DNA of 64,000 nt. It comes from UBA969 sp041694635 (GTDB lineage: Bacteria; Planctomycetota; Planctomycetia; Gemmatales; Gemmataceae). The stretch spans positions 11,904-75,903 of the forward strand of contig JBDNHI010000104.1 of assembly GCA_041694635.1 (NCBI GenBank), in the 5' to 3' direction. The notes below the pieces were generated by a model. It was not told the origin of the DNA, made no database searches, and worked only from the letters and a program-made list of their open reading frames with translations. Positions 1-8,158 of the stretch are shown piece after piece (position 1 is the first letter of the stretch; every line of letters begins with the position of its first letter). The translations under genes were made by a program, and so were the position numbers.

Positions 1-569
1 ATAACAAAGGCTTCCAATTCTTGATTTAAAATGGGACCCCCCGCAGAAAGATTATGTGCGGTGGAGCCAATCGGCGTGCTCATAATTAAACCATCTGCCA
101 TATAAGTACACACGGTTTCGCCATCAACTATCAAATCGACATCGATCATATGAAAAGGTGCCCCAGAGTGGACCGTGATTTCGTTGAGGCCAAGAAAAGG
201 TCCAGCTTTTGCCTTAGAATCGGTTATACATTCAAACATTACATGGCTGGTCACCCTAAAATTACCTTTGGCAACTTCAGGTATACATTCTTCCAGTTCT
301 GCAATGTTAAGGTCCGCTAGAAAACCTAAGCGACCAAGGTTAATGCCCAAAGAAGGAATCTGTTTGTAACCCATTTGTCTGGCCGCCCGCAACATCGCCC
401 CATCACCCCCTAGAACGATGGTGAGGTCGGCATCATATTTTGAGAGATCTTCTTTTTGCTCTAGATCAACAAGAACAACATCAAAATGTTGTTTAAGTAG
501 CGGGAGCATTTTTTCAGCCTGAGCGGTTACACCTGATCGTTGAGAGTTTCCTAAAATGAAAATTTTCAT
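1..569 (-). CDS. nadK: NAD kinase, C-terminus cut by window edge
   Basis: Phosphorylates NAD to NADP in the cytoplasm using ATP or polyphosphate. The visible 189 residues show the family landmarks in order: an N-terminal MKIFILGN strand, the LGGDG nucleotide-binding motif near residue 54, a NLGRLGFL segment, LNEITVH, and the GSTAHNLSAGGP signature (usually GSTAYSLSAGGP) close to the left edge. The reading frame is still open at base 1, so roughly the last third of the gene lies outside the window. The ATG at 569 lies 18 bases after the dxs stop, so it is probably the last visible gene of the ald-xseA-xseB-ispA-dxs-nadK transcription unit. Identification is secure; only the missing end is uncertain. 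Confidence 0.93.
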   Translation of the reverse strand, partial: MKIFILGNSQRSGVTAQAEKMLPLLKQHFDVVLVDLEQKEDLSKYDADLTIVLGGDGAMLRAARQMGYKQIPSLGINLGRLGFLADLNIAELEECIPEVAKGNFRVTSHVMFECITDSKAKAGPFLGLNEITVHSGAPFHMIDVDLIVDGETVCTYMADGLIMSTPIGSTAHNLSAGGPILNQELEAFV

Positions 570-587
570 CTTGTACCGGTTCTTCGG

Positions 588-2501
588 TTACTTGCCAAGG
601 GGATGTCTGGAAGCATCAATATCTTTTCCCAACCATTGTTTTGCAGCAAGTGCGATGCTCGGAGCATCAAGCTTAAGTGATTGAAGAAGTTCGGTTCGTT
701 CTCCATGTTCAACAAATTGATCAGGAAGGCCAAGTCGCAAAAGCTTTCTTGTATCCATTCCAGCGGAATTTGCTGCTTCAAGAAGGGCGCTGCCAAACCC
801 GCCTTCTAAGGTTCCTTCTTCTACAGTGATAACCATTCCAGAATCTTCTAAAGCTTTTAGGAGTGTATTTTTGTCGAGCGGCTTTAAAAACCGCGCATTG
901 ATCACACCAACTTGCAAACCTTCTTCACGAAGTATCTCAGCAGCCTTGCAGCATTCACTTAATAGCGTTCCATAGGCAATAAGAATAACATCATCTCCCC
1001 ATTCAATAACTTCAGCCTGGCCTATTTCAAGTGGAACAAAGTCGCGTCGAATCCTCTCGAGGTTGGCCTTAGGGTAACGAATGGCGGTGGGGCCGCCATG
1101 GGATAAACAAAGCCTTAGCATAGGCTCAACATCAAGTTCATCGCCAGGTGCCATTATGGTCATATTTGGAAAAACACGCATATAAGAATTGTCAAAAGCA
1201 CCGTGGTGAGTTGGCCCATCTGGTCCGGTAATACCAGCACGATCAAGACAGAATAAAACAGGAAGATTTTGTAAAGCAACTTCCTGAAAAATCTGGTCAA
1301 AGGATCGTTGTAAAAAGGTTGAGTAAATGTCTACGATGGGACGGATTCCAGTTTTAGCAAGGCCTGCAGCGAATGCAACAGCATGAGATTCGCAAATACC
1401 AACATCAAAAAAGCGATCAGGAAAATCTTCGCGAACTTTCTCGAGTTTATTCCCTTGACACATCGCGGCGGTGATAACTGTAACTTTTTTGTTCTCTTGC
1501 ATTAACTTGTGGATTGCTGAACTAACCACATCTGTATAGCCTTTGCTTCCGCCACGCTTCATTGAAAGTATATTTCGTTCGGGTCCAATTTTTTCGAAAA
1601 CAGGTGGTGTATGAAAAGTGACAGGGTCTTCACTTGCCTGAGGTACACCACATCCCTTTTTTGTTAAGACATGCAGAAGGATAGGGCCTTTTTGTTCACT
1701 AATAGCTGCAAGCCATTTTTGTAACCCAGGCAAATCGTGGCCATCAATTGGGCCAAAGTAACGGAAACCAAATTCTTCAAACAACATTCCCCCTGAAAGG
1801 GATGCTTTCAAACCGTCCTTTAATTGTTCCAGTGCTTGCTTCGCAACACCCCCAAAAGGTACCTTTTCAAGTAAATCTTTGATCTGTTTTTTTGAATCTT
1901 GATAGAAGTTTGTCATTCTTGCCTGATCAAGGCACTTTGCCAAGGATCCTACCCGTGGGCAAATCGACATTTCGTTATCGTTAAGAATGACGAGGAAGTT
2001 TTTGTTAAGCCCACCTGCATTATTAAGAGCCTCAAAAACGATGCCAGAAGGAAGAGCGCCATCACCGATTACGGCAATGCTGTGGCGGTCACTATTGCCA
2101 TTTAGGTCGTCTCCTACTTTTAACCCAAGTGCGGTGGATAGGCTGCAACCAGCGTGGCCGGTCATGAAAAGGTCGTAATCGCTTTCGGCTGGGTTGGGGT
2201 ATCCCATTAAACCGCCTTTGGTGCGAATGGTATCAAAGTTGCGATACCTGCCAGTGATTAATTTATGTGGGTAAATTTGATGGCCTGTATCCCAAATAAT
2301 GCGATCTTTACTGAAGTCGAAACTGAGATGAAGAGCTATGCAAAGTTCAACCACACCTAAGTTGCTTGCAAAATGTGCAGGCCTTAAGCTTAAAACACGA
2401 ACAAGTTCATCTCGCATCTCTTGACAGAGAACTTCAAGTTCTTGCTGACTAAGATTTTTTAAATCTTTCGGGCCTTCAATTTTTGGAAGTATTTTATGCA
2501 T
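588..2501 (-). CDS. dxs: 1-deoxy-D-xylulose-5-phosphate synthase
   Basis: First enzyme of the MEP isoprenoid pathway; condenses pyruvate and glyceraldehyde 3-phosphate with thiamine diphosphate. The 637-residue length is normal. Visible landmarks are H43 in HFASNLG, GHQIYPHK (73-80), the thiamine diphosphate motif GDGAL...NDNEMSI (146-180), the catalytic glutamate E371 in CESHAV (usually AEQHAV), and DRAGITGPDGPTHHG in the pyrimidine domain. The ATG at 2501 is preceded by AAGGGA at 8 bases. It follows ispA by 63 bases and precedes nadK by 18 bases, the common xseA-xseB-ispA-dxs-nadK arrangement, which links precursor supply (Dxs) to prenyl chain building (IspA). No residue looks inactivating. 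Confidence 0.97.
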   Translation of the reverse strand: MHKILPKIEGPKDLKNLSQQELEVLCQEMRDELVRVLSLRPAHFASNLGVVELCIALHLSFDFSKDRIIWDTGHQIYPHKLITGRYRNFDTIRTKGGLMGYPNPAESDYDLFMTGHAGCSLSTALGLKVGDDLNGNSDRHSIAVIGDGALPSGIVFEALNNAGGLNKNFLVILNDNEMSICPRVGSLAKCLDQARMTNFYQDSKKQIKDLLEKVPFGGVAKQALEQLKDGLKASLSGGMLFEEFGFRYFGPIDGHDLPGLQKWLAAISEQKGPILLHVLTKKGCGVPQASEDPVTFHTPPVFEKIGPERNILSMKRGGSKGYTDVVSSAIHKLMQENKKVTVITAAMCQGNKLEKVREDFPDRFFDVGICESHAVAFAAGLAKTGIRPIVDIYSTFLQRSFDQIFQEVALQNLPVLFCLDRAGITGPDGPTHHGAFDNSYMRVFPNMTIMAPGDELDVEPMLRLCLSHGGPTAIRYPKANLERIRRDFVPLEIGQAEVIEWGDDVILIAYGTLLSECCKAAEILREEGLQVGVINARFLKPLDKNTLLKALEDSGMVITVEEGTLEGGFGSALLEAANSAGMDTRKLLRLGLPDQFVEHGERTELLQSLKLDAPSIALAAKQWLGKDIDASRHPLGK

Positions 2502-2564
2502 TGCAACTATCCCTTGTGCATTCTGAAATCCGGCTTCAAATGCCAGAAGTAATTTCGTTTAATT

Positions 2565-3515
2565 TTAATGATCCCTTGTAACAAGATAATTAGCCAATTC
2601 TACTAAAGGCTTAGCCTGAGGACCAAGCCTGTAAGCAAGATTTTGTGCATTTTTGCAAAGATCAGAGGCTAAAACCTTACTTGCTTCAATTCCTAGTAGT
2701 CCCGGATAAGTAAGTTTACCCTTTTTTGCGTCTTTTCCCACCCGTTTTCCTGCAGATTCACATTTTCCTTCGACATCAAGAAGGTCGTCGGTAATTTGAA
2801 AAACTAAACCTATATTTTGACCGTAATCATCAAGGATTTCCAACAAATCTTCAGGAGGTTTTCGATTTTGATTGGCAAAAGCGACAAGTGCTCCTAATTT
2901 TAAGCTTGCTCGAATTAATGCCCCTGTCTTTCGATCGTGTAAATTTCTTAAGTGCTGAATTGTTGGTTGTTTAGGGTGATTTAACGACCTTATTCCTGGT
3001 TTTCCTTCCCAGGCTAAATCTTCAACTTGCCCCCCGACCATTCCAGAAGCCCCTGCCCCTTTTGCTAATTCTAAGCAGCATTCTGCCGCAGTTATTGCAG
3101 GGTAACTTTTTGCAAGAATTTCAAATGCTTTAGTCAATAATGCATCCCCTGCTAAAATTGCTAATGCTTCACCATAAACTTTATGGCAGGTTGATCTACC
3201 TCTCCTTAAATCATCATCATCCATAGAGGGCAAGTCATCGTGAATCAAAGAATAGGCGTGAATAAATTCAACTGCACAAGCGGCAGGCCAAGGATGCGTA
3301 TTTTCAAAACCAAACGAGTTTGTAGCTAAAACAACTAAAACTGGCCTTAGCCTTTTGCCCGGCCCAAGTACACTATAACGCATAGCTTCAAGTAATTGGT
3401 CGGGTTGTCCTTCCAGAAAAGTAAGTGAATTACTCAAATAAGTATCAACTTGTGTAGCAAGGCTTTTCCAAATACTTAGAAAATCATCCTGTTCCGTGGA
3501 TACTTTTTGCAGCAC
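2565..3515 (-). CDS. ispA: Polyprenyl (farnesyl/geranylgeranyl) diphosphate synthase
   Basis: Makes C15-C20 prenyl diphosphates from IPP and DMAPP. The protein has 316 residues with KRLRP (54-58), the first aspartate-rich motif DDLPSMDDDD (93-102, with the two-residue insertion typical of bacterial type II FPP synthases), GDALL, GGQVEDL, and the second aspartate-rich motif DDLLD (243-247) followed by GKDAKKGKLTYPGLLG. The start is GTG at 3515, with AAGGA seven bases upstream. Product chain length cannot be fixed from sequence alone; the residues before the first motif (EFIHAYSLIH) suit C15 or C20. It lies between xseB and dxs in the isoprenoid operon. The 149-base gap to xseB is the largest in the operon, so an internal promoter is possible. 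Confidence 0.93.
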   Translation of the reverse strand: MLQKVSTEQDDFLSIWKSLATQVDTYLSNSLTFLEGQPDQLLEAMRYSVLGPGKRLRPVLVVLATNSFGFENTHPWPAACAVEFIHAYSLIHDDLPSMDDDDLRRGRSTCHKVYGEALAILAGDALLTKAFEILAKSYPAITAAECCLELAKGAGASGMVGGQVEDLAWEGKPGIRSLNHPKQPTIQHLRNLHDRKTGALIRASLKLGALVAFANQNRKPPEDLLEILDDYGQNIGLVFQITDDLLDVEGKCESAGKRVGKDAKKGKLTYPGLLGIEASKVLASDLCKNAQNLAYRLGPQAKPLVELANYLVTRDH

Positions 3516-3664
3516 TCTTATTTCCTTAATTACCTAAATACCAATAATTGAAGATGTAATCTAACACCAACTTCATTGTACCACCATCAGGTATATGAAT
3601 CCTTTTCTTCTGTAGCTTTCTGATAAGTTAAATGCTACCGATCAGGAAAGCTGTAGGAAATAGG

Positions 3665-3967
3665 TTAATCGGGAGAGTTGCCTTTTTCTACAGAAAATAA
3701 TCCTTGCTGTGCTTTTCCCTCGGTTGACTGGTGTTCAAAATTTTCTAAAATTGGATCTCCCGAAAGGTCTTGTCCGCTCAAAATTTGTATTTTTTGTTCT
3801 GCTTCCTTCAAGCTAGTCTGGCAACTATGAATTAAGCGTATACCTTTTTCGTAAAGTTTAAGGTGTTCGTCCAAATCGATCTGGCTGTTTTCTAGTTCTC
3901 GAACGATATCCTCTAATTCTTTGAGAGAAGTCTCAAATTTTTGAGCCGAATTCTTTTTAGTTGCCAA
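3665..3967 (-). CDS. xseB: Exodeoxyribonuclease VII small subunit
   Basis: Small subunit of exonuclease VII, which degrades single-stranded DNA in both directions. The family core FETSLKELEDIVRELE plus DLDEHLKLYEKGIRLIHSC is plain, followed by a low-complexity tail, for 100 residues in total. The start is TTG at 3967 behind GGGAG at 8 bases. It lies 27 bases after xseA, the usual order, so both subunits should be made from one message. The acidic C-terminal tail beyond about residue 75 is not part of the conserved domain. Confidence 0.93.
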   Translation of the reverse strand: MATKKNSAQKFETSLKELEDIVRELENSQIDLDEHLKLYEKGIRLIHSCQTSLKEAEQKIQILSGQDLSGDPILENFEHQSTEGKAQQGLFSVEKGNSPD

Positions 3968-3994
3968 AGTAGAATCTCCCTGCTGAAAGTAAGT

Positions 3995-5236
3995 TTACGA
4001 TATAGTTTGAACTTCGCTGATTACTGTGCCTTGCCGTAGTTTGGTTAAAAGAAGATCGCCAATGGTTAAGGTGTCTGATGCGGTAACTAAAGTAAATTTA
4101 TCAGGCTCATTCTTGTTAGCCTTTAAGGTGATGCTATAGCCTCTGGAAAGGATGTTGAGTGGGCTGAGTGATTGAAGTTTTTGGATCAGGAAATTAACTT
4201 TTTCGGCTTTAATATGACTTAAGTTGTTGGAAACTCGGTTGAATTTCTCTAGGAGATCGTCTAGCCGTTGAGATTTTTGGTTCAAATAATCCAAAGGTTT
4301 TATAAGGCATCTGCGGGTAGATAGTAAGTTTAAATGTTGATGCAGTTTTTGTATTCGTAATTGAATGCCTAGGTGCATTGCTTCTCTAGCATCTATCATA
4401 AAATTGTTTAATTCGTATTGGTTTGGAGATACCTTTGTTGCAGCTTCAGTGGGAGTTAAAGCCCTTAAATCGGCAATTAAATCTGCAAGAGTAAAGTCGT
4501 CTTCGTGGCCTACCGCACTAATCGTGGGAATGGAAGATTCGAAAAGCGCATCCGCAACCAGTTCAGAATTGAAAGCTTGCAGATCTTCAGAACTACCGCC
4601 TCCCCTACCAACAATCATCACATCGATATTGTGTTTAGGATCTTTGTGAATTTTATTTAATAACTTGATAGCAGAAGTGATTTCGGAGGGAGCAGAATCA
4701 CCCTGAACTCTAGTAGGGGAAATAAAAATTTCTGCTAATGGCCATCGTTTTCCAAGTGTTTCAAGGATGTCCCGAACAGCTGAACCCGTTGCACTTGTAA
4801 CCAACCCGATTCGCAAAGGAAACGGGGGTATGGCGCGTTTTCTAGCAGGATCGAAATACCCTTTAGCTTTAAGCTTTTCTTTTAATTGTCTAAGTAGATG
4901 TTCCTGTTCCCCCATTCCTAAGGTTCTTACATCGTCGCCGATGATTTGGAATTCGCCACGAGCCGGGTAGAGGCTTGGTTTTCCTCGCAGAAAAATTTTG
5001 TTTCCTTCTTGCATTTTTTTGCCATGTCTCATTGCGTGACCTTTAAAAATCACCGCACGAACACTACTTTGATCGTCTTTGAGAGAAAAATAAACATGAC
5101 CTGAAGCGGGCCGAGATAAATTTGATATTTCTCCCGCAATCCAAAGTGAAGGGAATTCCCCTTCCAGCAAATCCTTCACTAGAGTGTTAAGCTGACTTAC
5201 CGAAATAAAAAAGTTGTCATCCTTGGGCTTTTCCAT
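3995..5236 (-). CDS. xseA: Exodeoxyribonuclease VII large subunit
   Basis: Catalytic subunit of exonuclease VII. The N-terminal OB fold (about 10-105, beginning ISVSQLNTLVKDLLE and including the SGHVYFSLKD strand) binds single-stranded DNA. The catalytic region contains LVTSATGSAVRDIL (146-159), the GRGGGSSEDL motif (210-219) and AVGHEDDFTLADLIADLRALTP. A coiled helical region follows, and the RGYSI motif closes the C-terminus. Length 413 is slightly below the roughly 450 of E. coli, because of a shorter coiled region. Its ATG is 6 bases after the ald stop, and xseB follows after 27 bases. Confidence 0.96.
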   Translation of the reverse strand: MEKPKDDNFFISVSQLNTLVKDLLEGEFPSLWIAGEISNLSRPASGHVYFSLKDDQSSVRAVIFKGHAMRHGKKMQEGNKIFLRGKPSLYPARGEFQIIGDDVRTLGMGEQEHLLRQLKEKLKAKGYFDPARKRAIPPFPLRIGLVTSATGSAVRDILETLGKRWPLAEIFISPTRVQGDSAPSEITSAIKLLNKIHKDPKHNIDVMIVGRGGGSSEDLQAFNSELVADALFESSIPTISAVGHEDDFTLADLIADLRALTPTEAATKVSPNQYELNNFMIDAREAMHLGIQLRIQKLHQHLNLLSTRRCLIKPLDYLNQKSQRLDDLLEKFNRVSNNLSHIKAEKVNFLIQKLQSLSPLNILSRGYSITLKANKNEPDKFTLVTASDTLTIGDLLLTKLRQGTVISEVQTIS

Positions 5237-5242
5237 TGGCTT

Positions 5243-6370
5243 CTAGTTCGCTTGGGTAAAAGGGTGAAAGGGTAAATTGAAAGTCTGCGCAACCGCATTG
5301 TGAGTGATTTTTCCTTCGCAAATATTAATTCCAGATAATATTTCAGGGCTTTTTGCTGCTGCAGATTCTATACCTGCTTTAGCTATTTGCATCACAAAAG
5401 GCAGTGTTACATTTGTTAGAGCAAAGGTGCTGGTTCTACCAACCGCCCCAGGCATATTGGTCACGCAATAGTGTACTATATCATCAAAAATAAAAGTAGG
5501 CTGATCATGTGTCGTTGGCTTTGAGGTTTCAACGCAACCACCTTGGTCTATTGCTACATCAATTATGACTGCACGGGGCAACATCAGTTTAAGATCTTCT
5601 TGTTTTAATAGGTGAGGTGCTTTTGCCCCAGGAATCAGGATTGCACCAATCACTAAGTCTGCACTTGCAAGACAGTTTCGAAGGCTATGCCTATCGCTGA
5701 AAAGTGTTGTTACATTGCTGGGCATCACATCGTCTAAGTATCTAAGTCTATCAAGATTAATATCAAGTAAAGTTACCTTTGCGCCTAATCCTGCTGCAAC
5801 TTTTGCGGCGTTTGCTCCTACTACCCCTGCACCCAAAATTACTACATTAGCAGGCGCAACTCCGGGAACGCCTCCCAGAAGGATGCCTCGCCCATTAAAA
5901 GGCCTTTCCAAATATTTTGCGCCTTCTTGAATACTCATTCTTCCTGCAACTTCGCTCATAGGCGTAAGCAGTGGCAGGCGTCCCAAAGAATCTTTAATAG
6001 TTTCGTAAGCAACAGCCGTAGAACCACTTCTCATAACTGCCTGCGTAAGGAATTCGTCTGCAGCAAAATGGAAATAAGTGAAGATTATCTGCTTGGAACG
6101 CATTAAGGGCCATTCTGCTTGCATGGGTTCTTTAACTTTGACGATCAAGTCAGCTTGGGCCCAAATTTCTTTATTTGTAATGATAATTTCTGCCCCGTGT
6201 TTTTGGTAATCTGCATCTGAGATGCCGCTACCTAACCCAGCTCCAGTCTGAATAAGGACTTTGTGCCCTGCCCTGTAAAGTTCGTCTGCCCCCACCGGAG
6301 TTAGGGCAACCCTATACTCGTGGTTTTTGATTTCAGCAGGAACTCCAACAACTATTTTGTTTTTATGCAT
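5243..6370 (-). CDS. ald: Alanine dehydrogenase
   Basis: NAD-dependent interconversion of alanine with pyruvate and ammonia. The N-terminal domain begins VGVPAEIKNHEYRVALTP. The substrate-binding VKVKEP segment lies at 77-82 and YFHFAAD, with the catalytic histidine H101, at 99-105. The Rossmann motif GAGVVG is at 180-185. The C-terminus NICEGKITHNAVAQTF is diagnostic. At 375 residues it is full length. It is the first gene of a run that continues into xseA with only 6 bases between, so co-transcription is likely although the functions are unrelated. The upstream region 6371-6518 separates it from a divergent gene and probably carries promoters for both. Confidence 0.95.
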   Translation of the reverse strand: MHKNKIVVGVPAEIKNHEYRVALTPVGADELYRAGHKVLIQTGAGLGSGISDADYQKHGAEIIITNKEIWAQADLIVKVKEPMQAEWPLMRSKQIIFTYFHFAADEFLTQAVMRSGSTAVAYETIKDSLGRLPLLTPMSEVAGRMSIQEGAKYLERPFNGRGILLGGVPGVAPANVVILGAGVVGANAAKVAAGLGAKVTLLDINLDRLRYLDDVMPSNVTTLFSDRHSLRNCLASADLVIGAILIPGAKAPHLLKQEDLKLMLPRAVIIDVAIDQGGCVETSKPTTHDQPTFIFDDIVHYCVTNMPGAVGRTSTFALTNVTLPFVMQIAKAGIESAAAKSPEILSGINICEGKITHNAVAQTFNLPFHPFTQAN

Positions 6371-6518
6371 TGTAATTACTTCTACTTTAAAGCTTCAAAC
6401 TCATAACATTCATAACGGAATTTAAGGTATTTTAGTATCTATCAGCTTAAATGGTGTTGTTATGAGTATAAATAAATTAATCTTATTAAATTATACTCTT
6501 AGCAAACAAGGATGCTTA

Positions 6519-7379
6519 ATGCCACCAAGAATCGTGACTCTTATAGTTATTGGCTTTTTTATTGCCGTGAATGCCTCTCTATTTTATTCTGAGATACTTC
6601 CGAGGATGCAAGCAGGCCAACCCCCTGCCTTTTCTGTTGACCTTGCAGATGAGGCAGGCAATATCCATCCCGCGGTCAATTGGAAAGTTATAGTCCGTGG
6701 GGAAGAATTTTTGAAACTTAGTACGGGTGTTTTCTTAGTGGATGGGCAGGAAGATGAATTTCTACTTTGGGCCGAGTTCCTGCCTGCTAAAGAGCCAAAT
6801 AAGCAAACTGAATCTTTTGGTCTAAATAAAATGAAAAGTGAATTTCGGATTCATCGAGATGGAGATTTGCTTGGCTTAACTGCAAGGTTAGAAATTAAGT
6901 CCTTTAGGAATTTGGAATTTCCCCTTACGCTTACCATTATGGGTGAAATTTCTAAGGGGATGTTTTTCCCTGTGGTTTCGACCGAATCTAAATTGGGTGA
7001 ACGAATTTTTAATCTTGAGCCAATGCCCGTCCCAATATCTGGTGCGATCTTTCAACCTTTTCAACCGGTTCACCGAGTTCTTGGCCTTTATCCAGGCAGG
7101 ACTTGGAAGCAACCCTTTTTTGACCCTCTTTCTATGGCTCTTTCTTCTGGTATTTCTCAGGGTTCTATGGATCAAGGAATAGGTACCATCGTCGCACAGG
7201 TAAGAAATGAAACGGCTTATATGACTTGGCTAGGTAAAAATGTCCCTTGCTATATTGTTGATTATATTGGTCATGACCTTGAGTCTACTGTTTGGGTTGG
7301 AATCCAAAACGGTACGGTTCTCAGGCAAAAAATTAAATTGGCCGAATCGATGGAGTGGGATTTGATTCGTATTAACTAA
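6519..7379 (+). CDS. Membrane-anchored protein of unknown function, linked to ABC exporter
   Basis: I do not recognise a named family. The reading frame also allows a start at 6462, but ATG 6519 has AAGGA six bases upstream and begins a good membrane anchor (residues 1-25, PRIVTLIVIGFFIAVNASLFY). The rest is a 260-residue extracytoplasmic domain rich in beta strands, with a GRTWKQPFFDPL segment and hydrophobic strands toward the C-terminus. It sits 14 bases upstream of the ABC ATPase and permease genes on the same strand, which suggests an accessory of that transporter or its cargo pathway; this is inferred from position only. Confidence 0.6.
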   Translation: MPPRIVTLIVIGFFIAVNASLFYSEILPRMQAGQPPAFSVDLADEAGNIHPAVNWKVIVRGEEFLKLSTGVFLVDGQEDEFLLWAEFLPAKEPNKQTESFGLNKMKSEFRIHRDGDLLGLTARLEIKSFRNLEFPLTLTIMGEISKGMFFPVVSTESKLGERIFNLEPMPVPISGAIFQPFQPVHRVLGLYPGRTWKQPFFDPLSMALSSGISQGSMDQGIGTIVAQVRNETAYMTWLGKNVPCYIVDYIGHDLESTVWVGIQNGTVLRQKIKLAESMEWDLIRIN

Positions 7380-7393
7380 CTTACAGGTCGCTA

Positions 7394-8158
7394 ATGAATA
7401 TTTCTCAAGCTAATGATAACGCCATAGATATCATCAATGTTTCTAAACAATATGGCAATAAACTAGCTGTGAATCACATGGATCTTTCCATAAAAAAAGG
7501 CGAACTATTTGCTTTTCTTGGCCCTAATGGGGCGGGTAAAACTACTACAATAAAAATGCTTTGTGGGTTGCTTTTTCCTAGTTCTGGGTCGATTCGCATT
7601 TGTGGATTCGATCTAAAAACTCAAGGTGATGAAGCCCGAAGACTTATAAGCTATGTCCCCGATCTTCCTTTTCTTTATGAAAAACTTACTGGCCGTGAGT
7701 TCCTTCAATTTATTGGTGATGTCTATGGAATGAACCGCAACCTTATCACCCAGCGCACTTCCGAGGTTGCCAAAACTTTCCGGATGGAAGAATTTATTGA
7801 TGAACTTACCGAACGCTACTCTCACGGGATGAGACAACGAACTGTTTTTGCATCGGCTTTATTGCATAGCCCAGAGGTTTTAATCGTTGACGAGCCCACT
7901 GTTGGTCTAGATCCAAAAAGCGTTAGGCAGCTCAAAGATGTCTTGCGAAGTCAAGCTGACCAAGGCAAAGCTATTTTTCTTTCATCGCATTCCTTAGATG
8001 TAGTCGAAGAAGTTGCAGATCGTATTGGTATTATTTCGCAGGGAAAACTTGTCGCATGTGGTTCCCTCGAAATGTTAAGGGAACAATCGCGTATGGGCGG
8101 TTCACTCGAAGAAGTATTTCTCAAAATGACTGAAGAAAAACTTGATGAAATTTCCTAA
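7394..8158 (+). CDS. ABC transporter ATP-binding protein
   Basis: Nucleotide-binding subunit of an ABC exporter. The Walker A motif is GPNGAGKT (43-50), the signature is YSHGMRQR (142-149, a variant of LSGGQ common in exporter ATPases), Walker B is VLIVDEP (162-168) and the H-loop lies in SSHSLDVVEEVADR. Length 254 is typical of the CcmA/NatA group. The downstream permease overlaps its last codons, so the two subunits are probably translationally coupled. Substrate is unknown; the group includes heme, drug, sodium and polysaccharide exporters. Confidence 0.93.
   Translation: MNISQANDNAIDIINVSKQYGNKLAVNHMDLSIKKGELFAFLGPNGAGKTTTIKMLCGLLFPSSGSIRICGFDLKTQGDEARRLISYVPDLPFLYEKLTGREFLQFIGDVYGMNRNLITQRTSEVAKTFRMEEFIDELTERYSHGMRQRTVFASALLHSPEVLIVDEPTVGLDPKSVRQLKDVLRSQADQGKAIFLSSHSLDVVEEVADRIGIISQGKLVACGSLEMLREQSRMGGSLEEVFLKMTEEKLDEIS

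Noticed and set aside
6462..6518. Longer N-terminus for the membrane protein at 6519
   Set aside because: The added residues lack a ribosome binding site and move the membrane anchor inward; AAGGA sits exactly before 6519.
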